From Batillaria attramentaria (Eukaryota > Mollusca > Gastropoda > Batillariidae): 64,000 bases of DNA. Under the pieces are notes generated by a model. It worked only from the letters and a program-made list of their open reading frames with translations. It was not told where the DNA came from and did not search any database. The stretch is from contig JACVVK020000087.1 in assembly GCA_018292915.2 (NCBI GenBank), forward strand, positions 1,697,960 to 1,761,959. The letters run 5' to 3'. Positions within the stretch are counted from its first letter, which is position 1. Each line of letters opens with the position of its first letter. The translations under genes were made by a program, and so were the position numbers. Positions 1 through 12,718 of this stretch are shown here, in pieces.

Positions 1-68
1 TGGTTTTTGTTTTCGTTTTGTTTTGGGTTTTTTTTGTTTTTTTTTTTGGGTGGTCCCACTGATCCCTC

Positions 69-69
<1 letters not shown>

Positions 70-135
<66 letters not shown>

Positions 136-145
136 CACACACACT
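70..145. repeat. (CA)n microsatellite
   Basis: A nearly pure CA array with one AA interruption near its 3' end. It follows a T/G-rich stretch at the window start. Confidence 0.95.
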
Positions 146-337
146 GATCCCTCAACACACACAACGCTGACACCTCTGTTCAAGCGATCGGATGTTTATT
201 GAGAACTCAGTGACATCATTATGTCTGCACTTTCCAGTGTGCCATTTCACATGTCTGAAAGAAAAGCCTGAGGTACAAGATGAAACTAACTGATATGGTC
301 GTAGATGTTTGATTAATCAATGGAGGAAGACTGAACT

Positions 338-340
<3 letters not shown>

Positions 341-411
<71 letters not shown>
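341..411. repeat. (CA)n microsatellite
   Basis: An uninterrupted CA array of about 35 units. Open frames through it encode only Thr-His runs and are not genes. Confidence 0.95.
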
Positions 412-413
<2 letters not shown>

Positions 414-584
414 AGTGTTTACCAGTCATCGTGGGTTTATTTAGGTCTAAGAAACGAGATTCAGCACAAGGCGTTGATCTGTATTCAATGAGTTACCAAG
501 TGCTTGCACCTTTTTCCACTGTCTTCAGGCGGACTGAACCGGCGAGACTATGCTACTTACATGATAAAAGAGACGGAATCTTTG

Positions 585-725
<141 letters not shown>

Positions 726-1000
726 CGTAGCACATAATTAATCAGAGTTGCTGTGCGGTTCGCTACCACACAGACACCTGTGTGACTGTACTAAGCGGAA
801 ACACAAAGCACCAAAGAAAATCAAAACCACATCAGAAGCACGTATCATGCCGCCGGGTAAGCTGTACTTTAAAGCCACCATCCCCCCCCCCCACGCCCCC
901 TTCCCCAAACCACTTTGCATATATAAAAGCGGGTACTAATTAATTACTACCCTTCCACGAAACCGACAGTGCCGGCAAAACCCCAGTGGAAAGTACACAA

Positions 1001-1311
1001 AACTGTTCAGCCAACAACTGAAAAGCATCGCACGCGAAACAAGCTTGAAAAACAAAACACAAAACTGTTCAGCCAACAACTGAAAAGCATCGCACGCGAA
1101 ACAAGCTTGAAAAACAAAACACAAAACTGTTCAGCCAACAACTGAAAAGCATCGCACGCGAAACAAGCTTGAAAAACAAAACACAAAACTGTTCAGCCAA
1201 CAACTGAAAAGCATCGCACGCGAAACAAGCTTGAAAAACAAAACACAAAACTGTTCAGCCAACAACTGAAAAGCATCGCACGCGAAACAAGCTTGAAAAA
1301 CAAAACACAAA
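1001..1311. repeat. 62-bp minisatellite, five copies
   Basis: Five head-to-tail copies of a 62-bp unit start at 1001, 1063, 1125, 1187 and 1249. Each contains an AAGCTT site and a CGCACGCG core. The copies appear identical by eye, so the expansion is recent or still being homogenised. The unit is not a multiple of three, so minus-strand open frames across it are a by-product. Confidence 0.95.
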
Positions 1312-2689
1312 ACTTGACTACGCAAAACATGAAAATAATTAAGTAGACGTATAATGAACATTTAAGGTGCTTCTAATGTGTGTAGTACAATGTACCCTAC
1401 GTTTTTATGTTGTTTCCATAGTAATGGAAACAACATAATAGGACGGGCTAAAATTTCCACGTTCATAGGCAAGCATCTGTGGTACAAACGCACGTCACTG
1501 CCGATCTCCCGCAGAGACGATTATGCAAGTGTAACTCTGACAATGACGTAAGAAAACTTGCGTCATCGATGCTGACGCGTATGGTGTTCCGAACGCAGTT
1601 CTCCTCCTCAGTGAGTGCCGTCTGTGCGGATGTGTGTGCGTGTGTGTGTGCGTGTGTGAATTGTGTCCGGGCCCGTTTCTTCGAAGATACTTAACCGAAT
1701 GGCTTCAAATTTGGGGTATCCAAATTTATCAAAATGTTACATTAGACGATTCAAGCGTGTGATGATTGCTTAAGTGATTTGGGAGTTATCGCCCTTTTGA
1801 GACAAGTTGGTTGTCTTTCGTGTACAGGCGTAATATTTATTTAAATCACTCAATTGTTTGGCAGTAGATAGCTTGAATACGGACTCTGAATTGACTCACT
1901 ACTAGAAAATGGTCGCTCTTATAGTTTTCATGTAAACCGAGCCTGAGTTGACATTGCATGTGAACCCAGTTCAGATGCCTATTTCTCCGAAAATACTAAA
2001 CCGATCGATTTCAAATTTGGGGTTTCTAAATGAATCAAGATTGTTGAATAGAAGGCCCGATCCAGGTACGATTGCACACATGATTTGCGAGTTATCGCCC
2101 TTTTCAAAAAAAGTGGCTTTCTGGCGTTTAAAGGCGTAATATTTACCTAAACCACTCCATTTTTGGGACATAGATAGCATGAATACGGACTCTCAACTGA
2201 GTGAATTTTGGAGGTTGTCGCTTTTATACTTTTGGCGTAAACCGTACCTGATGAAAGTGCTGGTGAACACACTTTAGATCTCAAAATCGCTCCTACTATA
2301 CATAGATAATGAGCCTGGGGTGCCATAAAAAATATACAAAAAAAATTAGAAAAATTCACTGCAGCCGTTGTCGTCAGTTGACTCGAAAATTTGTACTCGA
2401 AGCACATTTCCTTTACACAAGCCACACGCCTCACAAACATCGCAGAAAAGGCACACGCGCACTGACGCAAAACTGTATCAGCGTCAGTTTGCCGACGTCA
2501 TGTTTGATTGACGTGGGGGTGTGTCGTCACTTTTCGGAAGTTCTCTATTTGTAGACGGGGAAAGCGGGAGTTTCATTGATGTAGTGAGCTTTGTTTTTCC
2601 CACTGACTCTCACTCAATAGCATAGTAGAGTGAGAGAACACCACATAGGTCTCAATGGAGCACATGCACAAACGCGGCTCGCGCAAGTC

Positions 2690-2692
<3 letters not shown>

Positions 2693-2730
<38 letters not shown>

Positions 2731-2773
2731 GCGCGCGTATGTCTGTGTGTGTCTGTGTGCGCGCGCGCGCAGC
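2693..2773. repeat. (GTGC)n with alternating GC/GT tract
   Basis: A tetranucleotide GTGC array followed by alternating purine-pyrimidine sequence, inside the 1.8-kb dispersed repeat. The other copy has a corresponding but rearranged tract at about 52540-52613. Confidence 0.85.
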
Positions 2774-3047
2774 AGACATAACACATAGTGAAAAAACGTT
2801 CGCCGCGCAGACTTGTCTGTTAAACACATTGAGCCGGTATAAATTCGATCTTTACACTGCGCAGCAGCAACACTTCAATTTTCATGGGGCTGCTTTCATT
2901 GCAAGAATTGTATCCGAGTCAAAGTTATTACGTCAAATGTATTATGCGTCATCCCAATGAGGAAAACGTCATAGATTTCAAAGAAAACAACTTGACGTCT
3001 CTCCTCCAAAACCAAGATTGGTCTGACAAGCCCGGTCAGTTGTTTCC

Positions 3048-3150
<103 letters not shown>

Positions 3151-3243
3151 TCCCGTATACATGGCATTACAAAAGTACGACCGTGACGACAGCAGGTGAT
3201 TAAATGGAAACAACATATTGGGCTGGTCAGTGGCCATCTTGTT

Positions 3244-5120
3244 GAATATCCGATGTACAGTATCCGAAACTCCTTCCCAAACGCCGCACGAAATCAGTAA
3301 AGAATTAATGCACCGATGCGTCTATGTTGTCTGTCCGTACCTCGATCTAGATTACAAGTAACCACAAACCAGCACACGGCCACTGTAGCAGCAGAGTTCT
3401 AGTGCAGGTGACTAACAAACGACTGATCGACCAAAAATGCAAAACGACATAAAAACAGGTTGTGTCTACACTTTCGAATTTCCCCAACCTGCCGCAGCGA
3501 AATCAGCTATTTTTCATTCGTATCCCACTAGTTCGTGTCCACACCCACAGGCTAAATGGCTAAATAGTCAAACGAATTGGAGTAGTATATGTCCCACCTG
3601 CTGCTTCTAATGTTCCCGAAACCGTTGTTGTGTAATAGGTCATGTATATATGAACATGTAAAATGCAGTGTAGAACGCAGTACCCCAGTTGATTTAAAGG
3701 CGCTATTGCTACCGTTACTAGTACTGAATTTACTAGGTTTTACATGGGGAGACTTCTGTTTTGGAACAGTTGCGCTCGTGACTGCGCCTGTGCCCTCGAA
3801 ACAGTCTATCTCAGTTAGAGATTAGTAGAGCTCAAGTTGCAACACACTGACGTTTAATGGCCGTGCGAACGATGAAAACTCAGACTGAGCGTCGCGTAGG
3901 ACACTGTTACCAGACTACTGCGTTGTGGCTGAACGCAAGCCTGTCTGTGCATGTGTTTTATGGTATGATGCTAGACACGGCCAAAAAAAAACAAAAAACA
4001 ACCCAACTCAAAACGATTTCAAGCCTAAAACTCTTAAACAGCAGGGCCTTTAAACTACACGCAGTCTCACGACAGTGATAGGCGTTTGACACAAAGGGAG
4101 ATATGAAAACACAATATTAACACGACAATGACTGTACACACATTAAACCGTACAGTACATAATAACGACACAAAGGAATACACGAAAACACATACACGTG
4201 TACATGACTACACACTGACTAAACTGTACAGTGTATATGAGATTTTTGTGGCGAGACAAAAGGAGAGGGTGTAATATTTCGTACAAACATACGACTGTAC
4301 AGTAGGGCTACACGATGCGGGCTTTAGTGGTTAAAACACGTTGTCTTGGGTGATCACGACGAGTCACTCTTTGATCAACTACACTACCCCCCCCCCCCCC
4401 CCACTGCTTTCCCACGCCCCCCTCCCCAGTGTACATAACTATACTGTACAGTACAAATGTACCAACTAGTACAATGGGTTTGCTGCATATTCCTATGTAT
4501 TACGATATGATCCCGCAAGTATGGTTCACCACACAATACAACATAAGCAGGGCACAACAACAGCAACAGCATGAATAAAAACACTATTTAACGACAGCAA
4601 CAACGACAACAACAAAACTCTCGGTAAAGTGAACGGTTTTTGTCAGACTACACAATCTATCTGCTATTTAGGTCATGGTTTTTACAAGTCACTTCTACAA
4701 GTGCTATAAACTACAAGTTCTGAAAGTGCACAATTCACGTGGCCAGAGACACGACCGAACAAGAAATTACAAGTGTGCATTTTAGACTAGTTGATGGTCA
4801 ATACAATAAATTAATACAAAGGTACAATGTACAAAAGACCAATCTGATACATGTGTTCCAAAGTGAACCGAAGGCTTCACAAATCCTGCTCGACTGGAGT
4901 CCCATCGGCTGCAACTCAATTCTGTCCACAAACCTGTACACGTCACCGGGTTTTTTTTTTTTTTTTTTTTGGTACAGTCCTGAAGAAGGAACACACACAG
5001 AGTTTCCCAAAGTTTCCGGTCTGGTTGTCAAGAGCAGGCTTACACTGAACAAGTGCGTTTGATAAGGAGATTGGGTGCGTTCCGCGTCGACATGGTCTGT
5101 CCTCTCTTGCAAAGATCCTA
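3244..5120. other. No gene recognised
   Basis: Single-copy-looking AT-rich DNA with a poly-C tract (4387-4402) and a poly-T tract (4951-4970). Short open frames here (up to about 107 codons) have no recognisable domain and overlap one another on both strands. I see no supported feature. Confidence 0.6.
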
Positions 5121-5123
5121 CAG

Positions 5124-5311
5124 GGTGGAGGGTGGGGGGTGGGGGGGGTGTTTTGGGGGTTTAACGTCCTTTTCCACCACATACGGGTGATATGAAAGAC
5201 GGGGGAACAATGAAAAAGCCAGCACAAATATCTGGCCGCAGCCGGGATTCGAACTCCCGACCCGAGCATTTGAAGTCGAAAGCTCCACCATTCGACCACC
5301 CCGGCTCCCCT
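5124..5311 (-). mobile_element. tRNA-derived SINE, family 1
   Basis: Read on the minus strand it starts with a tRNA-like head (GGAGCCGGGGTGGTCGAAT; B-box-like GGGAGTTCGAATCCCGG). The conserved body follows (CAAATATTTGTGCTGGCTTT-like, then the 'CCCCGTCTTTGATATCACCC' region), and it ends in GGACGTTAAAC plus a CCAAACACC-type tail. At least a dozen copies lie in this window. Confidence 0.9.
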
Positions 5312-6097
5312 ACAGAGTTGCAGACCCAAAGGTACAAGGACTTAGGTCATCGAACAAGATATATATGTATAAACAGTGAATTCGTACTCGGTGGCTAAAT
5401 CGTAGTTCGCTTAAATCATAGTTCGGACAAATCGTGGTCAATTCCCCTGCGACTACGATTCGAATTATGCTTGTTTCATTGTATCTCACAAATCTGTGAC
5501 TGTTCTTACTTCTACCTGCAGCACGTCATGCAGTGCCTGTCCAAGCTATGACGCCACAGAGCCGCATGGTAATGGTAAGTACAACGCGCATTATCATTAT
5601 GATCATAATGTGCGTGCGGGTAAAAATTAGATCTGACTCCCGGTTACGACCAACGGCTGCTACTGGTCCTGACCAGTTTTGTGGTTTTAAGCTCCAGAGG
5701 GCGAGAGCGAGTCCGTTTCAATAGCATAGTGATAAATCTGGTGCCCGTGATGTGACCTCTGGTCTATCCATGCATTCTGAAGGTGCAGAAGCAAGGCCCA
5801 TGTGAAATGTAGTCTACATGAAACAGGCACGTGTCACAGTATTGCCCGACAGTGAGTCAGTGACACCAAATCATGTTGGGGAGGAGAAGCGTTACAAAAT
5901 GTCCGACAGTCGTTGAAAAAAAAAAAAAAGTATACAAGCAGCAGATCTCAGTCTTGGATTTCAAAATCCGTGAAAATGGAATGCATGCATCAAGTTTCCG
6001 TTCAGTCCGAACGCAGATCTGGGTCAAGGTTACACAGATCTGGGCTAAAGTTGGCACAAACCAGTTAATCTCAGCTCCAGCAAACGGCTTTGTTCAG
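5312..6097. other. No gene recognised; 3' flank of the GTPase gene
   Basis: This sequence follows the GTPase stop codon on the minus strand and probably contains its 3' UTR. A poly-A run lies at 5917-5929 on the plus strand. No clear poly-A signal or repeat was identified. Confidence 0.5.
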
Positions 6098-6401
6098 TCA
6101 GCACGAGCAGACGACTTTCTTTTGCACGTGCATCTCTCTGCTGGAGATGTCCGGCCGGATACTGATGGCGATTGGCGAAAGCTGGTGCATGTTGACAGTG
6201 ACACTGTCCAACAGGGTCTCGAACACGCGCCGCACGTCGGTCATGTGATCCATGTCCAACTCCATATATGGAAGCTGTCGTTCGTCGGCGTAGTTCGCCG
6301 CGCGCTCGTACGGGATTCGTCGGGCGGGCGAGTTGCATCGGGTTCCGACCAGGATGCAAGGGAACGGGTCGCTTGTCTTGTACAGATCTATGTTCTCTAT
6401 C
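6098..6401 (-). CDS. Rab-like small GTPase, last coding exon (G4/G5 region and CSC tail)
   Basis: A strong acceptor (TTGTTTCTTCCAG) precedes position 6401, and the frame is open to a TGA at 6098-6100. About 100 residues continue a Rab fold: the region reads (W)IENIDLYKTSDPFPCILVG, where the first codon is split and TG|G would give the usual Trp of the Rab alpha-3 region. The G4 motif NKxD appears as TRCN. The G5 motif (SAK) is replaced by MELDMD before a normal-looking helix (DVRRVFETLLDSV). The protein ends in VVCSC, a CXC motif of the type that receives two geranylgeranyl groups in Rabs, so membrane attachment is expected. The loss of consensus G4 and G5 residues suggests weakened or altered guanine binding. 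The partner 5' exon is at 22175-22511. That the two exons form one gene is inferred from strand, order and complementary content. Confidence 0.75.
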
Positions 6402-6790
6402 CTGGAAGAAACAAGAACAAACAAATCCAGACACCAGTCGTCAATTGTTCTACCAATACACTCATAGGAGATTTAACCGTATACCACTCAGCATGCAACC
6501 ACATTAAAAAAAAAAAAAAATCCTCATGTGACCCAGTGGTAATCAGTTTGAAGCCGACTATTCTTTATTAGTATTATTTTGTCACCAGTGAGTGAAATGA
6601 CCTGTATATGAGTTTTATACATGATGTATATCCGTTGTATCAGGTAGTTTACGTGATGGATGAAAACCGACTCATGTTTCGCCAAATTCTATTGACCCGG
6701 ACACGGCCTACATAGCCGTATCATACCCACCCATCCAGCCCCCTCCCCCAACCCCCTCCTCATCCTCCAAAATAAAACAAAACAATCAGG

Positions 6791-6851
<61 letters not shown>

Positions 6852-6869
6852 GCAGAGAGACAGAGAGAG

Positions 6870-6932
<63 letters not shown>

Positions 6933-6950
6933 GCAGAGAGACAGAGAGAG

Positions 6951-7037
<87 letters not shown>

Positions 7038-7055
7038 GCAGAGAGACAGAGAGAG

Positions 7056-7106
<51 letters not shown>

Positions 7107-7124
7107 GCAGAGAGACAGAGAGAG

Positions 7125-7220
<96 letters not shown>

Positions 7221-7252
7221 GGGAGAGTGAAAACACACACCGGCACACACCG

Positions 7253-7337
<85 letters not shown>

Positions 7338-7346
7338 GGGAGAGTG

Positions 7347-7407
<61 letters not shown>

Positions 7408-7422
7408 ACACACACACACACC
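6791..7422. repeat. Higher-order CA array with interspersed GA-rich spacers
   Basis: CA blocks are separated by four copies of a 23-base spacer starting GAGGCAGAGAGACAG (6849, 6930, 7035, 7104). Two copies of GGGGGAGAGTGAA follow (7219 and 7336), the first with an adjoining CCGG-containing doublet. Minus-strand frames of more than 200 codons run through it (Cys-Val repeats); these are repeat artefacts. Confidence 0.95.
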
Positions 7423-7425
7423 CCA

Positions 7426-7696
7426 CTGAAGATTTCAACAGATAACAATCTTATCTCATGCATTTGTCCGAATGCAGGCTACCCACATCAAGTTTACATA
7501 ACACAAGGACGAATGTGCTTTTAAACGCCACAATTATTACCTTACAAATGTCACGTGCTGGTTCTAACCGCCCAGTGTGAAACGTGAATCATCAACATAA
7601 GAGCTGCTGCTTTTGCACTTGAGAAATCTCGACTAACCTTGACTTTTAACTGAACACAATTATCATGATAATCGGTGTCTCGGTACGTCAGCCGTT

Positions 7697-7700
<4 letters not shown>
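7426..7700. other. Intronic sequence, nothing recognised
   Basis: No exon-like frame or repeat was identified on either strand. Confidence 0.5.

Positions 7701-7781
<81 letters not shown>
7701..7781. repeat. (TG)n microsatellite
   Basis: An uninterrupted TG array of about 40 units. Confidence 0.95.
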
Positions 7782-7784
<3 letters not shown>

Positions 7785-7981
7785 CTGTATCTCACGAAGT
7801 AACGTGCCTCTATAAGTGGGCTTTAAAGGTGTTCTTGTCGTCGGAAATTTTAGAGTGGTGATTCGACTTTGGACCTGGTTTAGTTCAGAAGAAGTGTGAA
7901 CTTTATGATGTTCATGTTGTTTTAAAGTCAAGTTACACCAAGTTTTCTTTTTTGTGTGTTTTCTTTCATTCTTTCAAAACT

Positions 7982-8096
7982 TATTTCTAAGCGCCACGAG
8001 CACTCAGGGTGCATAGCCGAGCGCTATATCAAGCGTTCATCATCGGAGTCATCATCATCATTACTATCATCATCAAAATTCCATCGAGCCGACGAT
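7982..8096 (+). mobile_element. LINE 3' tail fragment with (CAT)n end
   Basis: It has a 'TAAGCGCCACGAGC' type segment and a GCGCTATATCAAGCG stretch, followed by an imperfect CAT array. Similar GCGC-type segments next to trinucleotide tails occur at 47341-47420 beside an identifiable LINE reading frame, so this is probably a solo 3' end. The assignment is tentative. Confidence 0.4.
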
Positions 8097-8654
8097 AAGT
8101 GGTGAAGCACAAATAAAAGGGCCCAAATGATTTTTTAGTCTCTGTGCCATATCCCACACAATACTGATTACTATGACTCGGAGTGAAACAGACCGGCTAA
8201 GCTAAGAACCGCATACCGGTAACTAAGAGCTGGTCGGAGGCTACCATAGCCATCTGTGTAAGTGGCGAGATCTTCCGTCTCTGCCTGGTACCCGTTTCCA
8301 GGCATCGTGGCCCGCGAGAGACTGGGAGATTCAGTCTCAGTCAAGCGTGATTTTGTGACAGGAGGCTAGAACCACCAACATTGCTACAGGCCTTGTCAAA
8401 CGTAGAGTGCCTACGAGGCATCCGCTTGTGTATCAGTTGCGCGGGGGGTTGCGGTCATACGTTGCAACACACTTTGGCTACCAGCTGCACCGCCGGCCCG
8501 GCGCTCCAATACACAAAGCATGGTCAGCGGCGACTTGCTGGCGTGGCGAGGAAAAAAAAAAAGAAAAAAGGACGGTGCTCTATTCACAGGCGTCGCGGCG
8601 TCGTCTCTGGGGAGTGCCCGCTACAAGCGGATTTAATTGGCCCTGAGGGCATTT

Positions 8655-8829
8655 TGCCGTTAGTAGGCCTGCAGAATCGCATTGGACTCTCAATGCTCGG
8701 GTCGTGAGTTCGAATCCCGCCGGCTGGGGCCAAATATTTGTGCTGGCCTTTTTTTCTCGTTGCCCCGTCTTTGATATCACCCTTATCTGGTGGAAAAGGA
8801 CGTTAAACTCCCAAACACCCACCCACCCA
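8655..8829 (+). mobile_element. tRNA-derived SINE, family 1 (5' truncated or diverged)
   Basis: It contains the GGGTCGTGAGTTCGAATCCC B-box region, the TATTTGTGCTGGC body, CCCCGTCTTTGATATCACCC and the GGACGTTAAACTCCCAAACA tail with CCCA repeats. The A-box half is degraded. Confidence 0.85.
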
Positions 8830-8902
8830 GGCCTGCAGAATCGCAACGTATGACAACCCTGTAACAATGGTGTGGTCCACTGTCGCCACTATGTAGCTCC
8901 AA

Positions 8903-9196
8903 GTGACCGGCGTGTCCGTGGTTGTTTCTGTGCTGTTCACGCTCCTTCTGATTCGCGCTCCGCAAAGAAAACACCCTCAGGAGGGTTCTGCCTAAGCGAA
9001 CCCGACTTATGGCCTGTGACAACTCTTAGTTATACGGCTCGACTACGTGACCAGCGTGTCCGTGGTTGTTTTTCAGTGTGCTGTTCACGCTCGTGCTGAT
9101 TCGCGCTCCGCAAAGAAAACACCCTCAGGAGGGTTCTGCCTAAGCGAACCCGACTTATGGCCTGTGACAGCTCTTAGTTATACGGCTCGACTGCGT
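8903..9196. repeat. 144-bp direct tandem duplication
   Basis: Positions 8903-9046 are repeated at 9047-9196 with only a few differences, including a small insertion (TTTTTCAG versus TTTC). Both carry CGCTCCGCAAAGAAAACACC and CCCGACTTATGGCCTGTGAC. It is intronic to the GTPase gene. Confidence 0.9.
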
Positions 9197-11303
9197 GAAG
9201 GTATGTATCTACCAATATTTACTGGAGTATACCGCGACTCCTAAAATAGACCACACCAAATGGTAGTAATTGCTAATGTGACATGGGCGTATTGCAAAAT
9301 CTGTCACGTGCGCGTTGCCGTTTTACACCTGTAATTAATATCAGACACGGACAGAGTGGCTCTCCACAAGGTCAGGGGTGTCAATTCAGTTCATCACGCG
9401 ACTGGAGCTAGTTCGAAGTGTTCCGCTAGTAATAAGTTACGGGGAATCCTTCGACTGTTTGTCCTGGGGATGTAGTTTGAGTGCTTTACCATGTTCAAAG
9501 TGAGATGACGGAAATGCTTTGTTTAGTTTCATTATTGTATTCATATTTGGTTAGTTGAAGGGTAGGTTTCCTTTTCTTTCAAATCTTTCAATTATTATTA
9601 TTATTCCACACGCACATTTTTTTCTGGTTTACACCCCACTAAGTTCAGGTTTGGACAGAGAATTTTAACTATTAATCTGCTGTGTTTGTTGTTGTTGTGT
9701 TTGCTGTTGCTTTGGTTGGTTGGTTGCTTGGTTGCTTGTTTGATCTTCGTCGTTCTTGTTGTTGTTGCTTCGTGGTTTCAGATCGGGAAAGGGATTGGAA
9801 ACTAGTTGAAAAGAAAATTTCAGGTGTGAGGAATTCTAAAGGGATGGTATTACCTCCCGGTCAAAAAGTAAGAACAATTTTGGTCCTTTTTAAACTTTAA
9901 AAAAAAAAAAACTTTGCTTACGCTGGTTCATCTATCAAGCAAGACAGAGGGGAAAAAACCAGTTCACTCACGTTACTTTTATTCTCGTGAGTTTCAGCAA
10001 TTCTTTACAGGGTGTTGGCGCGATTTTCACCTACACAGTGTTCCAACTTGGGTGAAACTATCATTGGAAGTAAAAATCGGCAGAGGGGTTCGGCTATAAT
10101 CACACGTTTCAATCTCTTTAAGAAACAAAAAATATATAAAAGGTGCGGGGATGCGCGGTGTATCCATTCAAAACGTTTTCTAAGGCCGCGGGATTAGAAA
10201 TCGGATACATGGAATGCTGGACGTGGTAGGGAGACCCGCACTGCACCAAAATTCTGCCACTGATAAAGACACTGTTGCTTAATTTCGCATTCCAACCCCC
10301 GCTGTTGACATTAACCATGACGTCAGCAGCTCGGCCGTGTCCAGCACCTGTTGCCTCTTTTCGGGCGCTGTCATTGTTTGCACAATGTTTCGCTTAGAGG
10401 TGTGTTCATTAAAGATGCACTTTGTCATGAGTGTGGCGCGATGGTCTCTTTTTATGTGGACTAGATCGCCTTGTACTGACAATCCGGTGAATAACTAATG
10501 CTTGAAAGTCAGCTACAGCCCACAGTGTAAACTAACGCCCCCTACTGTAGTATTTCGAGATGAAAGACGACACTAAGTATACGACTGAACAACGAGAGCA
10601 CAGTAACCTGGAAAGTTAGTGATGGTTGGTTGGTTGACTGGGGTATACGTCCCCGACAGAAGACTGCTTGGAGACGGCCCTAATGGCCGGTTATGGCGGA
10701 AGGGTCAGCTACCCTGATTGGACAGTCCAGCTGAACACAAATCAATCCAGTCAGACATCCAGGTAGGCTACATAGGATGTATTCTTGACTAAGTCAGGTG
10801 ATGCACTGTGCATTATACGTGACCTGTTTGGATAGTAAAACTCGGAAAGTACGAGTCTCCGATTGTAATATTTTCACAGTGGTTCAAAGCGTCTCAGTGC
10901 TCTTCCTATCACCTGTAATTTCATTCAAATCTCACCATGCGTCCAGGTTAGAGAAAGACTCTTCCTTTGTGACGTCAAACATCAAGAGACAACCATGCGC
11001 TCCCCTGTAGTATGATGACGTCATACTGCGGTACCGTTCTTGGCCTGGAAGTAAAAAGAAGTATTCATAAGAATATGTGCTGAACTCTGACAGGTTCTTT
11101 GTTTGTGTTGTTTATTTATTTATTTATTTTTTTACTACTTTATTGTCCCTTTCGGGAAATTCGGGCTGCTTCCCCCGGGGGAAGCGCGTAGCCGCGGTGC
11201 AGCGCCACCCAATACCTATCCTTCCTTTTTTTTATTTTTTTTTTACAATTTTGCTTAATGGTGTTGTTGGACCGCTTCATTTTAGTTTAGATCTCTCATC
11301 ACG
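9197..11303. other. Intronic sequence, nothing recognised
   Basis: AT-rich and apparently single-copy. It includes a T-rich stretch near 11113-11250 and short GGTTGGTTGG runs at about 10625. I checked a minus-strand frame near 10279-10482 as a candidate GTPase exon and rejected it for lack of Rab motifs. Confidence 0.5.
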
Positions 11304-11354
11304 GGGTGGTGGTGGTGGTGGTGGTGGTGTGTGTGTGTGTGTGGGGGGGGGGGT
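11304..11354. repeat. (GGT)n(GT)n(G)n compound tract
   Basis: GGT triplets pass into GT dinucleotides and then a G run, giving strong G-quadruplex potential on the plus strand. Confidence 0.85.
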
Positions 11355-11825
11355 ATAGTGTGTATCAAGACTTTAATACTTTAATACATCACACTATTCG
11401 TGACGGCGCTTTGAAATGGCTCCAGATATTAATCCGACTATCTCAGGAGAACTTCGTTACCAAACACTGTGACCGGGCCTTCAGTGCTCGGTATGTGAAG
11501 CATTGTGTATAAGTCCACCCCGTTATCAATTTTCACTTCAGCTGACCCTTGCATGGGTAGCCAGGCAAGCCCTGTGGTCAGTAGGGCCTGAGTATTGTTG
11601 GCACAAGGTCACGTTGTTTACGACGGCAGGCCGACATGCACCCAAGTGTTACCGCAGTCCGAATTCGAACAAAGGCACTCGACTTGTTATATGTTTCTTG
11701 GGGTCGGGCTTAAAGGCAGTTTTCTGTGCTGTTTCAGTAAATAAAGTTGTATAGAATGAACTGACCTGAACTGACCTGAACTTTTTTTCTTTCTTTTTTT
11801 ATCTGTCAAGGCGTCTGAGCTATGT
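11355..11825. other. Intronic sequence, nothing recognised
   Basis: There is a GAACTGACCTGAACTGACCT short direct repeat at 11757-11780 and a T-rich run just before the RTE tail. Upstream RTE sequence may extend into this part but is too degraded to read. Confidence 0.4.
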
Positions 11826-11940
11826 AAGCAGGGGACCAACTGGACTGGAGTGGCAAGAGTAGCCCAGAACAGAGTGTGGAGGCGAAAGGTCGTCGATGGC
11901 CTATGCTCCATTTGGAGCCATGGGCCTAAGTAAAGTAAGT
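11826..11940 (+). mobile_element. RTE-type LINE ORF2 C-terminus, 5' truncated
   Basis: A plus-strand frame of about 35 codons ends at TAA 11931-11933. It reads through VARVAQNRVWRRKVVDGLCS and ends in SHGPK. This matches the well-known tail of RTE/BovB-like reverse transcriptases (A.DR..WR.VV.GLCS..SHG.K). The stop is followed at once by an AAGTAAGT tail, as is usual for RTE elements with very short 3' UTRs. It is a dead 5'-truncated copy inside the GTPase intron. Confidence 0.75.
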
Positions 11941-12088
11941 AGGGCGTCTGAGGTAATCACACCACTAGTCTTCTAGGTTGTTTGCGAATCGGCGGTAGTG
12001 CGTTTTTTCTTGAATATCTCTTCATGTGCACATTTCTTTTTAGTTATAATAGTAATATTTACCAGAGCACGCACGCACGCTCGCGCGC

Positions 12089-12091
<3 letters not shown>

Positions 12092-12180
<89 letters not shown>
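12092..12180. repeat. (CA)n microsatellite
   Basis: A CA array of about 45 units, preceded by a short CG/CA alternating stretch. Confidence 0.95.
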
Positions 12181-12183
<3 letters not shown>

Positions 12184-12261
12184 GACTTTAGCCGGAGTGA
12201 CCGAATCCACCGCGATCACGCCACCACCCTGGTGAATGGCGCTATAGTTGATCATTTACAG

Positions 12262-12345
12262 GTAATAATAATAATGATGAATTATACTTGTATAGCGCAA
12301 AATTCTCGCAGAGTGACTCACAATGCGCGTACTCCCGCACTCATA
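12262..12345 (-). mobile_element. LINE or SINE 3' tail fragment with (AAT)n
   Basis: A short (AATAAT)n run is followed by ATACTTGTATAGCGC and a GCGCGTACT stretch. This layout resembles the reverse complement of other GCGC-type tails in the window. The assignment is tentative. Confidence 0.35.
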
Positions 12346-12358
12346 CCAACAAATAATA

Positions 12359-12359
12359 T

Positions 12360-12428
<69 letters not shown>

Positions 12429-12438
12429 CACACACACA
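12359..12438. repeat. (CA)n microsatellite
   Basis: A CA array with one CG interruption near the 3' end. Confidence 0.95.
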
Positions 12439-12718
12439 TGGAGGCTCTTGTCCTGTCCTCTCCCTGGCTACACCACACTATAGCACGTCGCCCTTAATCC
12501 CACCTCTCCACCCAGTCACTTATCATCCATGTCGCAGTCAAGCTCCTTCGGCGTTGTTGAGGTACTCTGGAGCTACTAATACCCTTCTACCACTTCACAG
12601 TATGCATTTTCTAGTGGGCGTTATTCCAGATACCTACAGTACCTATAAGAGCCGCTGATTCTGCTGAATCATGTAACCCAAACTACTTATCGCCTGCCCA
12701 TAGTTCCCTTGAGCGAGG
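12439..12718. other. Intronic sequence, nothing recognised
   Basis: C/T-rich single-copy-looking DNA with no exon signal. Confidence 0.45.

Noticed and set aside
6689..7463. Three minus-strand frames of 219-249 codons
   Set aside because: They consist of Cys-Val or Val-Cys runs from a CA array and stay open in all three frames.
10279..10482. Minus-strand frame considered as the missing GTPase exon (contains VLDTAELLTSW)
   Set aside because: Lacks the switch II and beta-4/beta-5 pattern of Rabs; the similarity is limited to a few residues.
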